Source: Paucibacter sediminis (GTDB lineage Bacteria; Pseudomonadota; Gammaproteobacteria; Burkholderiales; Burkholderiaceae_C). Taken from it: 64,000 nucleotides of DNA. Of the stretch, positions 51,121-62,056 are shown one piece after another. The position numbers and the translations under genes were made by a program. Each line of letters opens with the position of its first letter. Position 1 is the stretch's first letter. Location: NCBI RefSeq assembly GCF_030254645.1, contig NZ_CP116346.1, positions 4,629,001 through 4,693,000 of the forward strand, read 5' to 3'. The notes below the pieces were generated by a model that was given only the letters and a program-made list of their open reading frames with translations, searched no databases and was not told the DNA's origin.

Positions 51121-51879
51121 ATGAACCTGCTCGATTTCGACCACCTGCTGCGCTACTGGACCGCCGCGCAGTGGCAGGCCAATGTGCTGATGCTGCTGCA
51201 CCTGATGGGCGCCATGCTGCTGGGGCTGATACTCGGCTACGAACGTGCCTTCCACGGCCGCGCCGCCGGCATGCGCACCTATGCCCTGGTCTGCATGGCG
51301 GCCTGCGCGGTGACGATTCTGGTGGGCTATCCGGACCAATGGTTCGGCGGCCATGTGGCCGGCGGCAGCACGCCGCAGTTCACCGACCCGACCCGCGTCA
51401 TCCAGGGCGTGGTCACCGGCATCGGTTTCCTCTGCGCCGGCGTCATCATGCGCGAGGGCATGAACATCAGCGGCCTCACCACGGCGGCCTCGCTGTGGGC
51501 GGCCTCAGCGATCGGCATCCTGCTGGGCATGGGCTTTTATTTCGCCGCCATCATGCTGACCCTGCTGTGCGCCGGCCTGATGATGTGGGGCGCCAAGCTG
51601 GAGGCCAAGCTGCCCTCGCACCCCGCCATCTCGGTGCTGATACGCGGCAAGCCGGGCCGGCATTTCCAGCAGGACGAGCTGGCCGATTTCTCCGAGCGCC
51701 TGGGCTTTCGCTTCGCCCCCGGCTCCCTGAGCATCGAACGCAACGGCGAGCGCGAGGAATGGCGCTTCGTCTGCACCGCCAAGCGCAACTACAAGAGCAC
51801 CACGCTGACGCGTTTCTCCAGCCGTCTGCACGAGCTTGAGGGCGTGGCCGAATACCGCGTCACGCACGCGCGCAACTGA
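51121..51879 (+). CDS. MgtC/SapB family membrane protein
   Basis: 252 residues: four or five hydrophobic helices in 1-155 and a C-terminal cytoplasmic ACT-like domain (about 170-252). Signatures LILGYERAFHGRAAGMRTYALVCMAACAV and VVTGIGFLCAGVIMREG, GLTTAASLWAASAIGI are of the MgtC/SapB family. Members act in Mg-limited growth or modulate the F-ATPase; the role here is not shown. Start ATG 51121, 41 bases after the FKBP terminator. No Mg riboswitch or leader is seen upstream. Confidence 0.9.
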   Translation: MNLLDFDHLLRYWTAAQWQANVLMLLHLMGAMLLGLILGYERAFHGRAAGMRTYALVCMAACAVTILVGYPDQWFGGHVAGGSTPQFTDPTRVIQGVVTGIGFLCAGVIMREGMNISGLTTAASLWAASAIGILLGMGFYFAAIMLTLLCAGLMMWGAKLEAKLPSHPAISVLIRGKPGRHFQQDELADFSERLGFRFAPGSLSIERNGEREEWRFVCTAKRNYKSTTLTRFSSRLHELEGVAEYRVTHARN

Positions 51880-51884
51880 CCCCC

Positions 51885-53111
51885 ATGGCCCCGACATCCG
51901 TCTGGCGCCTGCTGGCGCTGCTGGCGCTGGCCGGCCCGGCGCTGGCGCAGCGCGCCGAGCATTACAGCCTGCATGTGCGACCCGACATCGAGGCCCAACG
52001 CCTGCAGGTCCAGGCCCGGCTGCAGATCAGCGGTGTGCCGCCCGGCAGCCGCGAACTGCTGGTGGCCGCGCCGGGACTGCAGCTCAGCCATGCCGAGCTG
52101 GACGGGCAAGACCTGCCCCTGCGCCACAGCGAGGCGGGCTGGCACGTGCAGTTGCCCGCCGGCGTCGGTCCGGGGCTGACGCTGGCGCTGCGCTACCAGG
52201 CGCCGGCGGCCGAGGGGCTGGTGTTCGGGCCGAACTATGTCTACACCGCCTACCAGAGCTGCAACTGGCTGCCCTGCGTGGGCCGGCTGCTGGAGCGCGC
52301 GACGCTGCACGTCCAGTTCGCGCTGCCACCCGGCTGGCTCAGTGTGGCCAGCGATGCCGAGCGCCCCTACCCGCTCTATGTGCTGGGTTTTGCCGCCGGG
52401 CGATTCAAGGAGGCCAGCGAGACCGCCAGCGGCAGGACCCTGCGCTATCTGGGCGCCGTGGACGACGAGGCCGGCCTGCGCGCGCGCTTTGCCAGCACAC
52501 CGGCGATGCTGGCCTTCTTCGAGGCCAAGGCCGGCCTGCCCCTGCCGCACGCCGAGTACACCCAGCTGCTCGTGCCGGGCGGCGTGGCGCAGGAAGTGAG
52601 CCGGCATGCCGTGATCGGCAAGGCCATGCTGGACCCCATCCTGGAGACGCCCGAGGAGGACTGGGTGATCGCGCACGAACTGGCGCACCAGTGGTGGGGC
52701 AATCTGATCACCTGCGCCGACTGGAACGAGTTCTGGCTCAACGAGGGCATCACCAGCTTCATGACCGCGGCCTGGAAGCAGCAGCGCTGGGGCGAGGCCG
52801 CCTACCAGCGCGAGCTGGAACTGGCCGCCAGGCGCTGGGAGCGCGCCAAGGCGGCGGGCTTCGACAAGCCGCTGAGCTGGCCGGGCGACTACCCCAGCCT
52901 CGGGCTGAAGCGCGCCATCCACTACAGCAAGGGCATGCTCTTCATGCATGCGCTGCGCCAGGAACTGGGCGAGGCGGCGTTCTGGCAGGGCTTGCGGCGC
53001 TATACCCAGGCGAACGCGGGCCACAGCGTGCGGGCCGCGGATCTGCAAGAGGCGATGGAAGGCGCCGCAGGCATGAACCTGCAGCGCCTGTTCGAGCGCT
53101 GGGTGTACTGA
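51885..53111 (+). CDS. Secreted M1 family metallopeptidase
   Basis: 408-residue short M1 (aminopeptidase N-like) peptidase. Signal peptide to about residue 21 (ALALAGPALAQ). The zinc site is HELAHQWWGN with the second Glu 18 residues on in NEGITSF; the usual GXMEN is replaced by the PGGVAQE region, and the C-terminal ARM domain of full-length M1 enzymes is absent. Likely periplasmic. Starts 5 bases after the MgtC-like gene, so possibly cotranscribed. Convergent with clpB. Confidence 0.87.
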   Translation: MAPTSVWRLLALLALAGPALAQRAEHYSLHVRPDIEAQRLQVQARLQISGVPPGSRELLVAAPGLQLSHAELDGQDLPLRHSEAGWHVQLPAGVGPGLTLALRYQAPAAEGLVFGPNYVYTAYQSCNWLPCVGRLLERATLHVQFALPPGWLSVASDAERPYPLYVLGFAAGRFKEASETASGRTLRYLGAVDDEAGLRARFASTPAMLAFFEAKAGLPLPHAEYTQLLVPGGVAQEVSRHAVIGKAMLDPILETPEEDWVIAHELAHQWWGNLITCADWNEFWLNEGITSFMTAAWKQQRWGEAAYQRELELAARRWERAKAAGFDKPLSWPGDYPSLGLKRAIHYSKGMLFMHALRQELGEAAFWQGLRRYTQANAGHSVRAADLQEAMEGAAGMNLQRLFERWVY

Positions 53112-53121
53112 GCGCTGGCGC

Positions 53122-55725
<2,604 letters not shown>

Positions 55726-55760
55726 GGTTGAAATCCTCCGGGGGGTGCTCGCTTGGGACG

Positions 55761-55789
55761 CAAGTGGGACCCAGCCCGAGGATTTCAAG
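55761..55789 (-). promoter_or_regulatory. Sigma-32 (heat-shock) promoter for clpB
   Basis: Minus-strand -35 CTTGAAA (55789-55783), exact consensus, 14-base spacer, -10 CCCACTTG (55768-55761) close to CCCCATNT. The start codon is about 35 bases downstream. Confidence 0.9.
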
Positions 55790-55791
55790 AC

Positions 55792-55814
55792 TGGGGCCGC
55801 TCGGCAAGGCCCCA
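55792..55814 (-). terminator. Hairpin after crcB, before clpB promoter
   Basis: TGGGGCC / GGCCCCA, 7-base perfect stem with a 9-base loop, directly past the crcB stop (55820). The T-run is short (GTCTTG), so termination may be partial. Confidence 0.6.
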
Positions 55815-55819
55815 GACGC

Positions 55820-56215
55820 TCAGACCCTGAGCAAGATCAAGTCGCGCATCAGTTTCAGGCCCAGCACCGCGCCGCCCAGCCCGCCCAGCACATGGGCGGC
55901 GGTGTGCGCCAGCGCCAGGCCATAGAGGCCACGCTGCAGCAGCGCCAGCGATTCACCGGAAAAGGTCGAGAAGGTGGTCAGCCCGCCCAGAAAGCCCGTC
56001 ACCAGCAGCAGGCGCAGCCCCTCGTCGGGGAAGCGCGCCAGCCATTCCAGCGCCATGCCTATCATCAGCCCGCCCAGCACATTCACCAGCAGGGTGCCGA
56101 GCGGGAAGCCGGCCCAGACCTGGTTGAACAGGATGCCGGCGCGCCAGCGCGCCAGCGCCCCCAGGCTGGCGCCGACCGATACAGCCGCGATCTGGTTCAG
56201 CATGCTCAAGCTCAT
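55820..56215 (-). CDS. crcB: Fluoride efflux channel CrcB (Fluc)
   Basis: 131-residue dimeric fluoride channel. Four transmembrane helices; signatures [27 protein letters not shown] (Asn of the pore) and [13 protein letters not shown] (the Phe-box region). No fluoride riboswitch precedes it because its ATG overlaps the moaE stop (ATGA), so it is expressed from the moaE transcript. Start ATG 56215. Confidence 0.95.
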   Translation of the reverse strand: MSLSMLNQIAAVSVGASLGALARWRAGILFNQVWAGFPLGTLLVNVLGGLMIGMALEWLARFPDEGLRLLLVTGFLGGLTTFSTFSGESLALLQRGLYGLALAHTAAHVLGGLGGAVLGLKLMRDLILLRV

Positions 56216-56694
56216 GCGCCGGCGTTCCCGGCATCAATGCCCCAGCGCGCCAGCGCGGCATCGTCGGCCACGCGGGCATCCACCCAATGCGCACCGGCGG
56301 GGGTGTGCTCCTTCTTCCAGAAGGGCGCCTGCGTCTTCAGATAGTCCATCAGGAACTCGCAGGCCTGGAAGGCCTCGCCGCGGTGCGCCGAGCTCACCAG
56401 CACGAGCACGATCTGCTCGCGCGCCGCCAGGGGCCCGACGCGGTGGATCACGCGCGCGCCGCGGATGTCGAAACGCTGCAAGGCCTGATCGATCATGGCC
56501 TCAATGGCCGCCTCGGTCATGCCCGGGTAATGTTCCAGCTCCATCAGGCTGACCTGCTCGCCATCGCTGGCCTCGCGCACGGTGCCCACAAAGCTCACCA
56601 CCGCGCCCACGCCGCCGTCCTGCTGGCGCAGCGCCAGCGTCTCGGCACCGAGGTCGAAGTCTTGGGTCTGGATGCTGACGCGGCTGTCGTTCAT
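56212..56694 (-). CDS. moaE: Molybdopterin synthase catalytic subunit MoaE
   Basis: Large subunit of molybdopterin synthase, converting cyclic pyranopterin to molybdopterin with sulfur from MoaD. 160 residues. Signatures: SFVGTVREA, LELEHYPGMTE-type segment, RVGPLAAREQIVLVLVSSAHR, and the catalytic Lys pair in FWKKEH. Usually sits after moaD; here moaD is not in the window on either side. Divergent from the SPFH gene. Start ATG 56694. Confidence 0.95.
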   Translation of the reverse strand: MNDSRVSIQTQDFDLGAETLALRQQDGGVGAVVSFVGTVREASDGEQVSLMELEHYPGMTEAAIEAMIDQALQRFDIRGARVIHRVGPLAAREQIVLVLVSSAHRGEAFQACEFLMDYLKTQAPFWKKEHTPAGAHWVDARVADDAALARWGIDAGNAGA

Positions 56695-56815
56695 GACACG
56701 AATTGTGGCATTGAGTACCCACCCTTCGTGAGGAAGGACATGGGCCCTGCGCTGGTGGATACTTCGCTCGCGGCGGCGAACGCCGCGAACTCACTGCAAT
56801 ATCGGGAGCGCGACC

Positions 56816-57871
56816 ATGGGTTTGATGGACTTCATCAAGAAACAGTTCATAGACATCCTGCAATGGACCGAGGACAGCGATGGCACGCTGGCCTGGCGCT
56901 TCCCGATGCAGGATTTCGAGATCCAGTATGGCGGCTCGCTGACGGTGCGCGAATCGCAGATGGCGGTGTTCGTCAACGAGGGCAAGGTGGCCGATGTGTT
57001 CGGCCCCGGCACCTACAAGCTGACCACCCAGACCCTGCCGGTGCTGACCTATCTGAAGAATTGGGACAAGCTCTTCGAGTCGCCCTTCAAGAGCGACGTC
57101 TATTTCTTCAGCACGCGCCAGCAGGTGGACCAGCGCTGGGGCACGAGCCAGCCGGTCACCATCCGCGACAAGGACTTCGGCGCGGTGCGCCTGCGCGCCT
57201 TCGGCAACTTCGCCTACCGCGTGGCCGACCCCAAGCTGTTCCACACCGAGATCTCCGGCACGCGCGAGCGCTACACGGTGCAGGATCTGGACGGCCAGTT
57301 GCGCGGCCTGATGCTGCAGCACATCAGCGATGCGGTGGCGCAAAGCGGCATCCCCTTCCTGGATCTGGCGGCCAACCAGATCGAATTCGCCAAGCAGCTG
57401 CAGACGGCCACGGCGCCCGAATTCGAGAAGCTGGGCCTGAAGCTGGAGCTGGTGACGCTGCAAAGCGTCTCCCTGCCCGACGAGCTGCAGAAGATCCTGG
57501 ACCAGAAGATCGGCATGGGCATGATCGGCGGCCAGAACATGGGTCAGTTCATGCAGTACCAGACCGCGCAGGCCATTCCCAAGCTCGCCGAAGGCGTCGC
57601 GGGTGGTGGCGCAGGCGGGGGCGGCAGCATTGCCGGCGACGCCATGGGCCTGGGGGCAGGTCTTGCCCTGGGCCAGACCATGGCGAGCCAGCTGGCCCAG
57701 GGCCTGGCGGCAGCGCAGGCCCCGCAAGCCGCGGTCACCGGCGAACCCACGCCCACTTCCGAAAGCATCATCGCCCTGATCGAGAAGCTGGGCGACCTGA
57801 AGGCCAAGGGCATCCTGACCGACGAGGAATTCGCCGCCAAGAAGGCCGAGCTGCTGAAGAAGCTGGCGTAA
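56816..57871 (+). CDS. SPFH-domain protein with C-terminal SHOCT motif
   Basis: 351-residue cytoplasmic protein of the YdjI-like/virion-core SPFH (stomatin-prohibitin-flotillin) group. N-terminal MGLMDFIKKQFIDILQW then an SPFH fold about 25-230 (GGSLTVRESQMAVFVNEGK, TYKLTTQTLPVLTYL). Residues 255-300 are a Gly-rich linker, and the C-terminus (about 320-351) is a SHOCT motif: LIEKLGDLKAKGILTDEEFAAKK. No transmembrane helix; such proteins oligomerise at membranes. GGGAG ribosome site 8 bases before the ATG. First gene of the co-directional row running to the window end, 3 bases before the DUF4178 gene. Confidence 0.9.
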   Translation: MGLMDFIKKQFIDILQWTEDSDGTLAWRFPMQDFEIQYGGSLTVRESQMAVFVNEGKVADVFGPGTYKLTTQTLPVLTYLKNWDKLFESPFKSDVYFFSTRQQVDQRWGTSQPVTIRDKDFGAVRLRAFGNFAYRVADPKLFHTEISGTRERYTVQDLDGQLRGLMLQHISDAVAQSGIPFLDLAANQIEFAKQLQTATAPEFEKLGLKLELVTLQSVSLPDELQKILDQKIGMGMIGGQNMGQFMQYQTAQAIPKLAEGVAGGGAGGGGSIAGDAMGLGAGLALGQTMASQLAQGLAAAQAPQAAVTGEPTPTSESIIALIEKLGDLKAKGILTDEEFAAKKAELLKKLA

Positions 57872-57874
57872 ATC

Positions 57875-59482
57875 TTGGCCGGCGAGGAGACCCAGCGCCG
57901 CTGGCGCGCCAACTGTCCCAACTGCGGCGCGCCGGTCGAGTTCGCCTCGGCGGCCTCGGCCAGCGCCGTCTGCAGCTTCTGCCGCAGCAGCCTGCTGCGC
58001 GAGGGCGAGGCGCTGCGCAAGATCGGCGAGAGCGCCGAGCTGTTCGACGACTATTCGCCGCTGCAGCTGGGTGCCGCCGGCCGCTTTGCCGGCGCAGCCT
58101 TTCGCCTGGTGGGCCGGCTGCAGCTGGCCTACGAGGGCGGCAGCTGGAACGAGTGGCACGCCCTCTTCGACTCGGGCCGCAGCGCCTGGCTGGCCGAGGA
58201 CAACGGCAGCTTCGTGCTGGGCTTCGAGGCCCCGCTGGCCGAGCGCGCACCACAGGCCCATGAGCTGATCCTGGGCGCGCAGCTGCCGCTGGCCGGCCAG
58301 GCCTGGCGCGTCGCCTCGCTGACCCAGGTGACGCTGGCGGCCGCCCAGGGCGAGCTGCCCCACCCGCCGGCGCTGGGCCGGCAGTTCCTGGTGGCCGATC
58401 TGCGCAATCCGCAGAACGAGGTGGGCACGCTGGAATACAGCCAGGCCGAGGCGCCGCTGTGGTCGGTGGGGCGGCCGGTGCGCATTGCCGAGCTGGCCAT
58501 GAGCGGCCTGCGTGAGGCCGAGGCCGGCGCCAAGGCGATGGCCTCCAGGACCTATGCCTGCCCCAGCTGCGGCGCCGCTCTGGCACCCAGGCTGCAGGAC
58601 AGCAAGAGCATCGTCTGCGGCCAGTGCCATGCGGTGGTGGACATCTCGCAGGGCCTGGGTGCCGACCTGGCCCACTACGCGCAGCAGAACGGCATGGCGC
58701 CGCAGATCCCGCTGGGCAGCATCGGCAGCCTGGCCGTCGCGGGCGGCGCGCCCCTGCCCTGGCAGGTGGTGGGCTACCAGGAGCGCTGCGATCTGCCCGG
58801 AAGTCAGGGTTCTCCGGGCGACGACGACGAAGAACAGACCTTCTGGCGCGAATACCTGCTCTACAACCGCAACGAGGGCTTTGTCTTCCTGGTCGACACC
58901 GAGGAAGGCTGGTCCATCGTGCGGCCGCTCACCGGCGTGCCCAAGGGCGCCGGCGCCAGCGTCGAATGGCAGGGCAAGCCCTTCAAGCTGCGCTACAGCT
59001 ATATGGCCAAGAGCACCTATGTGCTGGGCGAGTTCTACTGGCGGCTGCGGCGCGAGGAGCGCATCCAGGTCAGCGACTACGAATACAAGAGCGGTGCCCG
59101 CACCGAGCTGCTGTCGCGCGAGGAGCAGGCGGGCCAGGAAATCAGCTGGAGCCATGGCCGCAAGCTCGACGCCGCCGAGGTGGCGCGCGCCTTTCCCAAG
59201 CTCGCGCCGGAGGCGCAGGCCACGCTGGCGCGCGACGCCGGCCCGGCCAGCGAGCACAGCCTGGGCTTCAAGCTGGTGGTGGCGGTGTTTGTCATCATGG
59301 TGCTGGTCATGCTGGTACGCGCCTGCAGCAGCGACGATTGCCAGAGCTACAAGGACGCCTATGGCGAAGCCAGCAGCGAATACCAGCAATGCCGGCAGCG
59401 CAGCAACGGCAGCGGTGTGCGCATCAACTCGGGTGGCGGCTCCTTCGGCGGCTTCAGCAGCGGCGGCGGTGGACACAAGTAG
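57875..59482 (+). CDS. Zinc-ribbon/DUF4178 membrane protein
   Basis: 535 residues. Two zinc ribbons: Cys14/17 with 33/36 (NCPNCGAP ... VCSFCRSS) and a second around 229-250 (YACPSCGA ... VCGQCHA). DUF4178-type beta domains follow each (about 60-190 and 290-430). A single transmembrane helix lies near 463-483, and the tail is Gly/Ser-rich. Start is TTG at 57875, 3 bases after the SPFH stop. DUF4178 proteins are known from polyamine/DUF350/SPFH gene clusters; the molecular role is unknown. Confidence 0.85.
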   Translation: MAGEETQRRWRANCPNCGAPVEFASAASASAVCSFCRSSLLREGEALRKIGESAELFDDYSPLQLGAAGRFAGAAFRLVGRLQLAYEGGSWNEWHALFDSGRSAWLAEDNGSFVLGFEAPLAERAPQAHELILGAQLPLAGQAWRVASLTQVTLAAAQGELPHPPALGRQFLVADLRNPQNEVGTLEYSQAEAPLWSVGRPVRIAELAMSGLREAEAGAKAMASRTYACPSCGAALAPRLQDSKSIVCGQCHAVVDISQGLGADLAHYAQQNGMAPQIPLGSIGSLAVAGGAPLPWQVVGYQERCDLPGSQGSPGDDDEEQTFWREYLLYNRNEGFVFLVDTEEGWSIVRPLTGVPKGAGASVEWQGKPFKLRYSYMAKSTYVLGEFYWRLRREERIQVSDYEYKSGARTELLSREEQAGQEISWSHGRKLDAAEVARAFPKLAPEAQATLARDAGPASEHSLGFKLVVAVFVIMVLVMLVRACSSDDCQSYKDAYGEASSEYQQCRQRSNGSGVRINSGGGSFGGFSSGGGGHK

Positions 59483-59500
59483 GCGAACAAGGAGAAGACT

Positions 59501-59725
59501 ATGGACGGACTCGAATGGCTCAAGCCCGGCATCGTGCTGGGTTCCATCCTCTACGCGGTGGTGGGCGTGCTGGTGTTCTGGATCAGCTTCGTCATCATCG
59601 ACAAGCTCACGCCCTACAAGCTGTGGGAGCAGATCGTCGAGGAGAAGAACCTGGCGCTGGCCATCGTGGTGGCGGCGATGTGCATCTCGATCGGCATGAT
59701 CGTCTCGGCGGCCATCCACGGCTGA
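59501..59725 (+). CDS. DUF350 family membrane protein
   Basis: 74 residues with two hydrophobic helices (about 10-32 and 50-71), matching one DUF350 repeat (YjfL-like). ISFVIIDKLTPYKLWEQIVEEKNLALAIVVAA is the family signature. Function unknown; family members lie near glutathionylspermidine-synthase-like and aminopropyltransferase genes. Strong AAGGAGAAG before the ATG. Confidence 0.88.
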   Translation: MDGLEWLKPGIVLGSILYAVVGVLVFWISFVIIDKLTPYKLWEQIVEEKNLALAIVVAAMCISIGMIVSAAIHG

Positions 59726-59740
59726 GCGCAGCGCCACGCC

Positions 59741-60583
59741 ATGGCTGGCCTGCCGACCCGCCTGCTGTGCGCGGCCCTGCTGCTGGCCGTGTCGGCCGCG
59801 CCGGCCCGGGCCGGCGACAAGATCAGCTGGGGCTGGGCCGATTCGGCCCCCTTCATGATTCCCGAGGGGCCGGATCGCGACCAGGGCATTTACGACCAGA
59901 TCCGTGCCCTGCTGAAGAAGCGCCTGCCGCAGTACGAGCACGAGGAGGTGGCGGCGCCGATCCCGCGCATCCTCAAGGAGATCAAGGCCGAGAGCCACTG
60001 GTGCTGGCTGGCGGCCAGGAAGACGCCGGAGCGCGAGGCATTTGCCTATTTCTCCTTGCCCGCCGCGCTGGTGATGCCGCCCCGCATCATCATCCGCAAG
60101 GACCATCGCAAGGCCTACGAGGGCATGGGCGAGCTGTCGCTGAAGACCTTGCTGGAACAGCATCCGGAACGCGCCAGCTTCATGCGCGAGCGCTCCTACA
60201 GCCCGGAGGTCGACGCGCTGCTGCTGCAGAACCCGCCCGGCCATCTGCATTCGACGCGCCATGTGGCGGTCCAGCTGATCCTGGCCGAGCGCATCGACTA
60301 CCTGCTCGAATACCCGGCGATGGCCTTCTACCTGGCCAAGCGTTCCGGCCATGAGGGCGCGCTGATGGCCCTGCCCTTCAAGGAAATGTCCAGCCACAGC
60401 CTGGACCGGGTGATGTGCCCCAAGACCGAATGGGGGCGCCAGGTGATCGCGGCCGTCGATGCTGTGCTGCTGGCGGAGCGCCCCACGCCCGCCTACCGCC
60501 GCATGCTGGAGAGCTGGCATGACGACGAGGGCGTGCAGCGCATCCGCCAGCTCTACGACACGACCTTCCTGAACGGCCGCTAG
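59741..60583 (+). CDS. Periplasmic solute-binding-like protein (TIGR02285-type)
   Basis: 280-residue secreted protein with signal peptide to about residue 24 (SAAPARAG). The rest has the two-lobe look of SBP_bac_3 binding proteins; ISWGWADSAPFMIPEGPDRDQGIYDQI and CWLAARKTPEREAFAYFSLP recall the uncharacterised family TIGR02285. Ligand unknown and no transporter genes adjoin, so a sensing or scavenging role is open. Starts 15 bases after DUF350. Confidence 0.7.
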   Translation: MAGLPTRLLCAALLLAVSAAPARAGDKISWGWADSAPFMIPEGPDRDQGIYDQIRALLKKRLPQYEHEEVAAPIPRILKEIKAESHWCWLAARKTPEREAFAYFSLPAALVMPPRIIIRKDHRKAYEGMGELSLKTLLEQHPERASFMRERSYSPEVDALLLQNPPGHLHSTRHVAVQLILAERIDYLLEYPAMAFYLAKRSGHEGALMALPFKEMSSHSLDRVMCPKTEWGRQVIAAVDAVLLAERPTPAYRRMLESWHDDEGVQRIRQLYDTTFLNGR

Positions 60584-60676
60584 CGGGCGTGCCCAGCTGT
60601 CGCCGGATGTAAATGTGTTTGGCTGCGCGCCACGGGCGGCCTAGACTCGGCGCGCTTTGATGTTGGGAAAACAACC

Positions 60677-61066
60677 ATGATGATCGCCAAACGCCTGATT
60701 GCCTCCACCCTGGTGCTGTCCTGCACGCTGATGAGCATGCCCGTCCATGCCCTCATCGTGCCGACCGAGGCCCTTGTCGAGACCGAGGCCGGCGACACGA
60801 GCGGGCAGCGCGCCCGCATCGACGCCTTCTTCGCGCGCGAGGACGTGCGCCTGGCCCTGGTGCAGCAGGGCGTGGACCCGCAGGCGGCGCTGGCACGCGT
60901 GGCGGCGATGAGCGATGCCGAGGCCGCGCAGCTGGCCGGCCGCATCGAGCAGGCGCCTGCCGGCGGCGAGGTGCTGGGCATTCTCTTCACCCTCTTCATC
61001 GTGCTGCTGGTGACCGACATCCTGGGCTTCACCAAGGTCTTCCCCTTCACCCGCTCGATTCGATGA
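60677..61066 (+). CDS. PA2779 family protein (DUF6627)
   Basis: 129 residues: signal peptide to about 26 (PVHALIV), an acidic helical middle part with FFAREDVRLALVQQGVDPQAALARVAAMSDAEA, and a C-terminal hydrophobic helix (about 98-118). Matches the PA2779-like family, always paired with a PA2778-like C39 peptidase; function unknown. ATGA overlap with the next gene. An attenuator-like hairpin follows within that gene. Confidence 0.82.
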   Translation: MMIAKRLIASTLVLSCTLMSMPVHALIVPTEALVETEAGDTSGQRARIDAFFAREDVRLALVQQGVDPQAALARVAAMSDAEAAQLAGRIEQAPAGGEVLGILFTLFIVLLVTDILGFTKVFPFTRSIR

Positions 61067-62037
61067 GCATGGCTGGCGCCGGCCGCCCGCGCCAGCAACA
61101 CCCCGCCGCGGCGGGGTTTTTCGTTTTCGTCCTTTGCCTGGCCGGGCTGCTGAGCGGCTGCGCCGGCACGCCGCAAGTGCAGGCGCTGCGGGCCGACTGG
61201 CCGGCCGGCCTGCCGGCGCGGGCCCAGGTCGGCACCGTGCCCTTCATCGACCAGGACGAGTTCGAGTGCGGCCCGGCGGCGCTGGCGATGCTGCTGCAAT
61301 CGGCCGGCCTCGCCACCACGCCGGCGCAGCTGCGACCCCAGGTCTTCCTGCCCGGGCGCCGCGGCTCGCTGCAGACCGAGCTGCTGGTGGCGGCGCGCCG
61401 CCAGGGCCTGCCGGCCTACCGCCTGGAGCCCAGGCTACCGGCCCTGCTGCAGGAGCTGGCCGCCGGCCATCCGGTGCTGGTGTTCCAGAACCTGGCCCTG
61501 CCGGTCTACCCGGTCTGGCATTACGCCGTGGTGCTCGGTTTCGACCGCGAGCGCGACCGCCTCTACCTGCATTCCGGCCACACGCCGGAGCTCGAGATGT
61601 CGCTGTCTACCTTCGAGCGCACCTGGGAGCGCGGCGGCTACTGGGCGATGCTGGCCCTGCCGCCGGATCGGCTGCCGGCGACGGCCCAGGCCGCGCCGCT
61701 GGCGGCCGCGATCGCGGCGCTGGAACGCGTGCAGCCAGCGCCGGCACGCCAGGCCTACGAGCAGGCGCTGATGCGCTGGCCGGAACAGCCGGCTCTGCTG
61801 CTGGGCGCCGGCAACGCCGCCTATGCGCAGGGTGATCTGGCCGGCGCCGAGGCCGCCTACCGGCGCGCGGTGCAGCGCCTGCCGGCCGCCGCCGATGCCT
61901 GGAACAACCTGGCCCAGGTGCTGATGGAACGCGGCCAGCGCGAGGCGGCGCGCGAGGCGATCGAACGGGCGATTGCGCTGGGTGGCCCGCGCCTGGCCAG
62001 CTACCAGGAACTGGCACTGAAACTGCGCCAACCTTGA
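61063..62037 (+). CDS. PA2778 family C39-like cysteine peptidase lipoprotein with TPR
   Basis: 324 residues. Signal peptide with lipobox LLSGC (about 34). A peptidase C39-like domain follows: catalytic Cys in DEFECGPAALAMLLQ and His in PVWHYAVVLGF. Two or three TPR units make up the C-terminal third (AYAQGDLAGAEAAYRRAV, AWNNLAQVLMERGQREAAREAI). Substrate unknown; the PA2779 protein next door is the obvious candidate partner. Start ATG 61063 (or 61069) overlaps the PA2779 stop. A terminator hairpin is embedded in its signal-peptide codons (61101-61121). Confidence 0.85.
   Translation: MSMAGAGRPRQQHPAAAGFFVFVLCLAGLLSGCAGTPQVQALRADWPAGLPARAQVGTVPFIDQDEFECGPAALAMLLQSAGLATTPAQLRPQVFLPGRRGSLQTELLVAARRQGLPAYRLEPRLPALLQELAAGHPVLVFQNLALPVYPVWHYAVVLGFDRERDRLYLHSGHTPELEMSLSTFERTWERGGYWAMLALPPDRLPATAQAAPLAAAIAALERVQPAPARQAYEQALMRWPEQPALLLGAGNAAYAQGDLAGAEAAYRRAVQRLPAAADAWNNLAQVLMERGQREAAREAIERAIALGGPRLASYQELALKLRQP
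61101..61121 (+). terminator. Intragenic terminator-like hairpin in the PA2778-like gene
   Basis: CCCCGCC / GGCGGGG with a 2-base turn, then TTTTT. It is 35 bases past the PA2779 stop and lies inside the start of the PA2778-like reading frame, so it can act as an attenuator between the two. Confidence 0.75.
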
Positions 62038-62056
62038 GCCGCCGGAGGGTGGGCGC

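Noticed and set aside
56501-60520. 1339-codon minus-strand open frame
   Set aside because: It is antisense to the SPFH, DUF4178, DUF350 and binding-protein genes, has His/Gln/Ala-rich low-complexity content and no domain; a GC-bias artefact.
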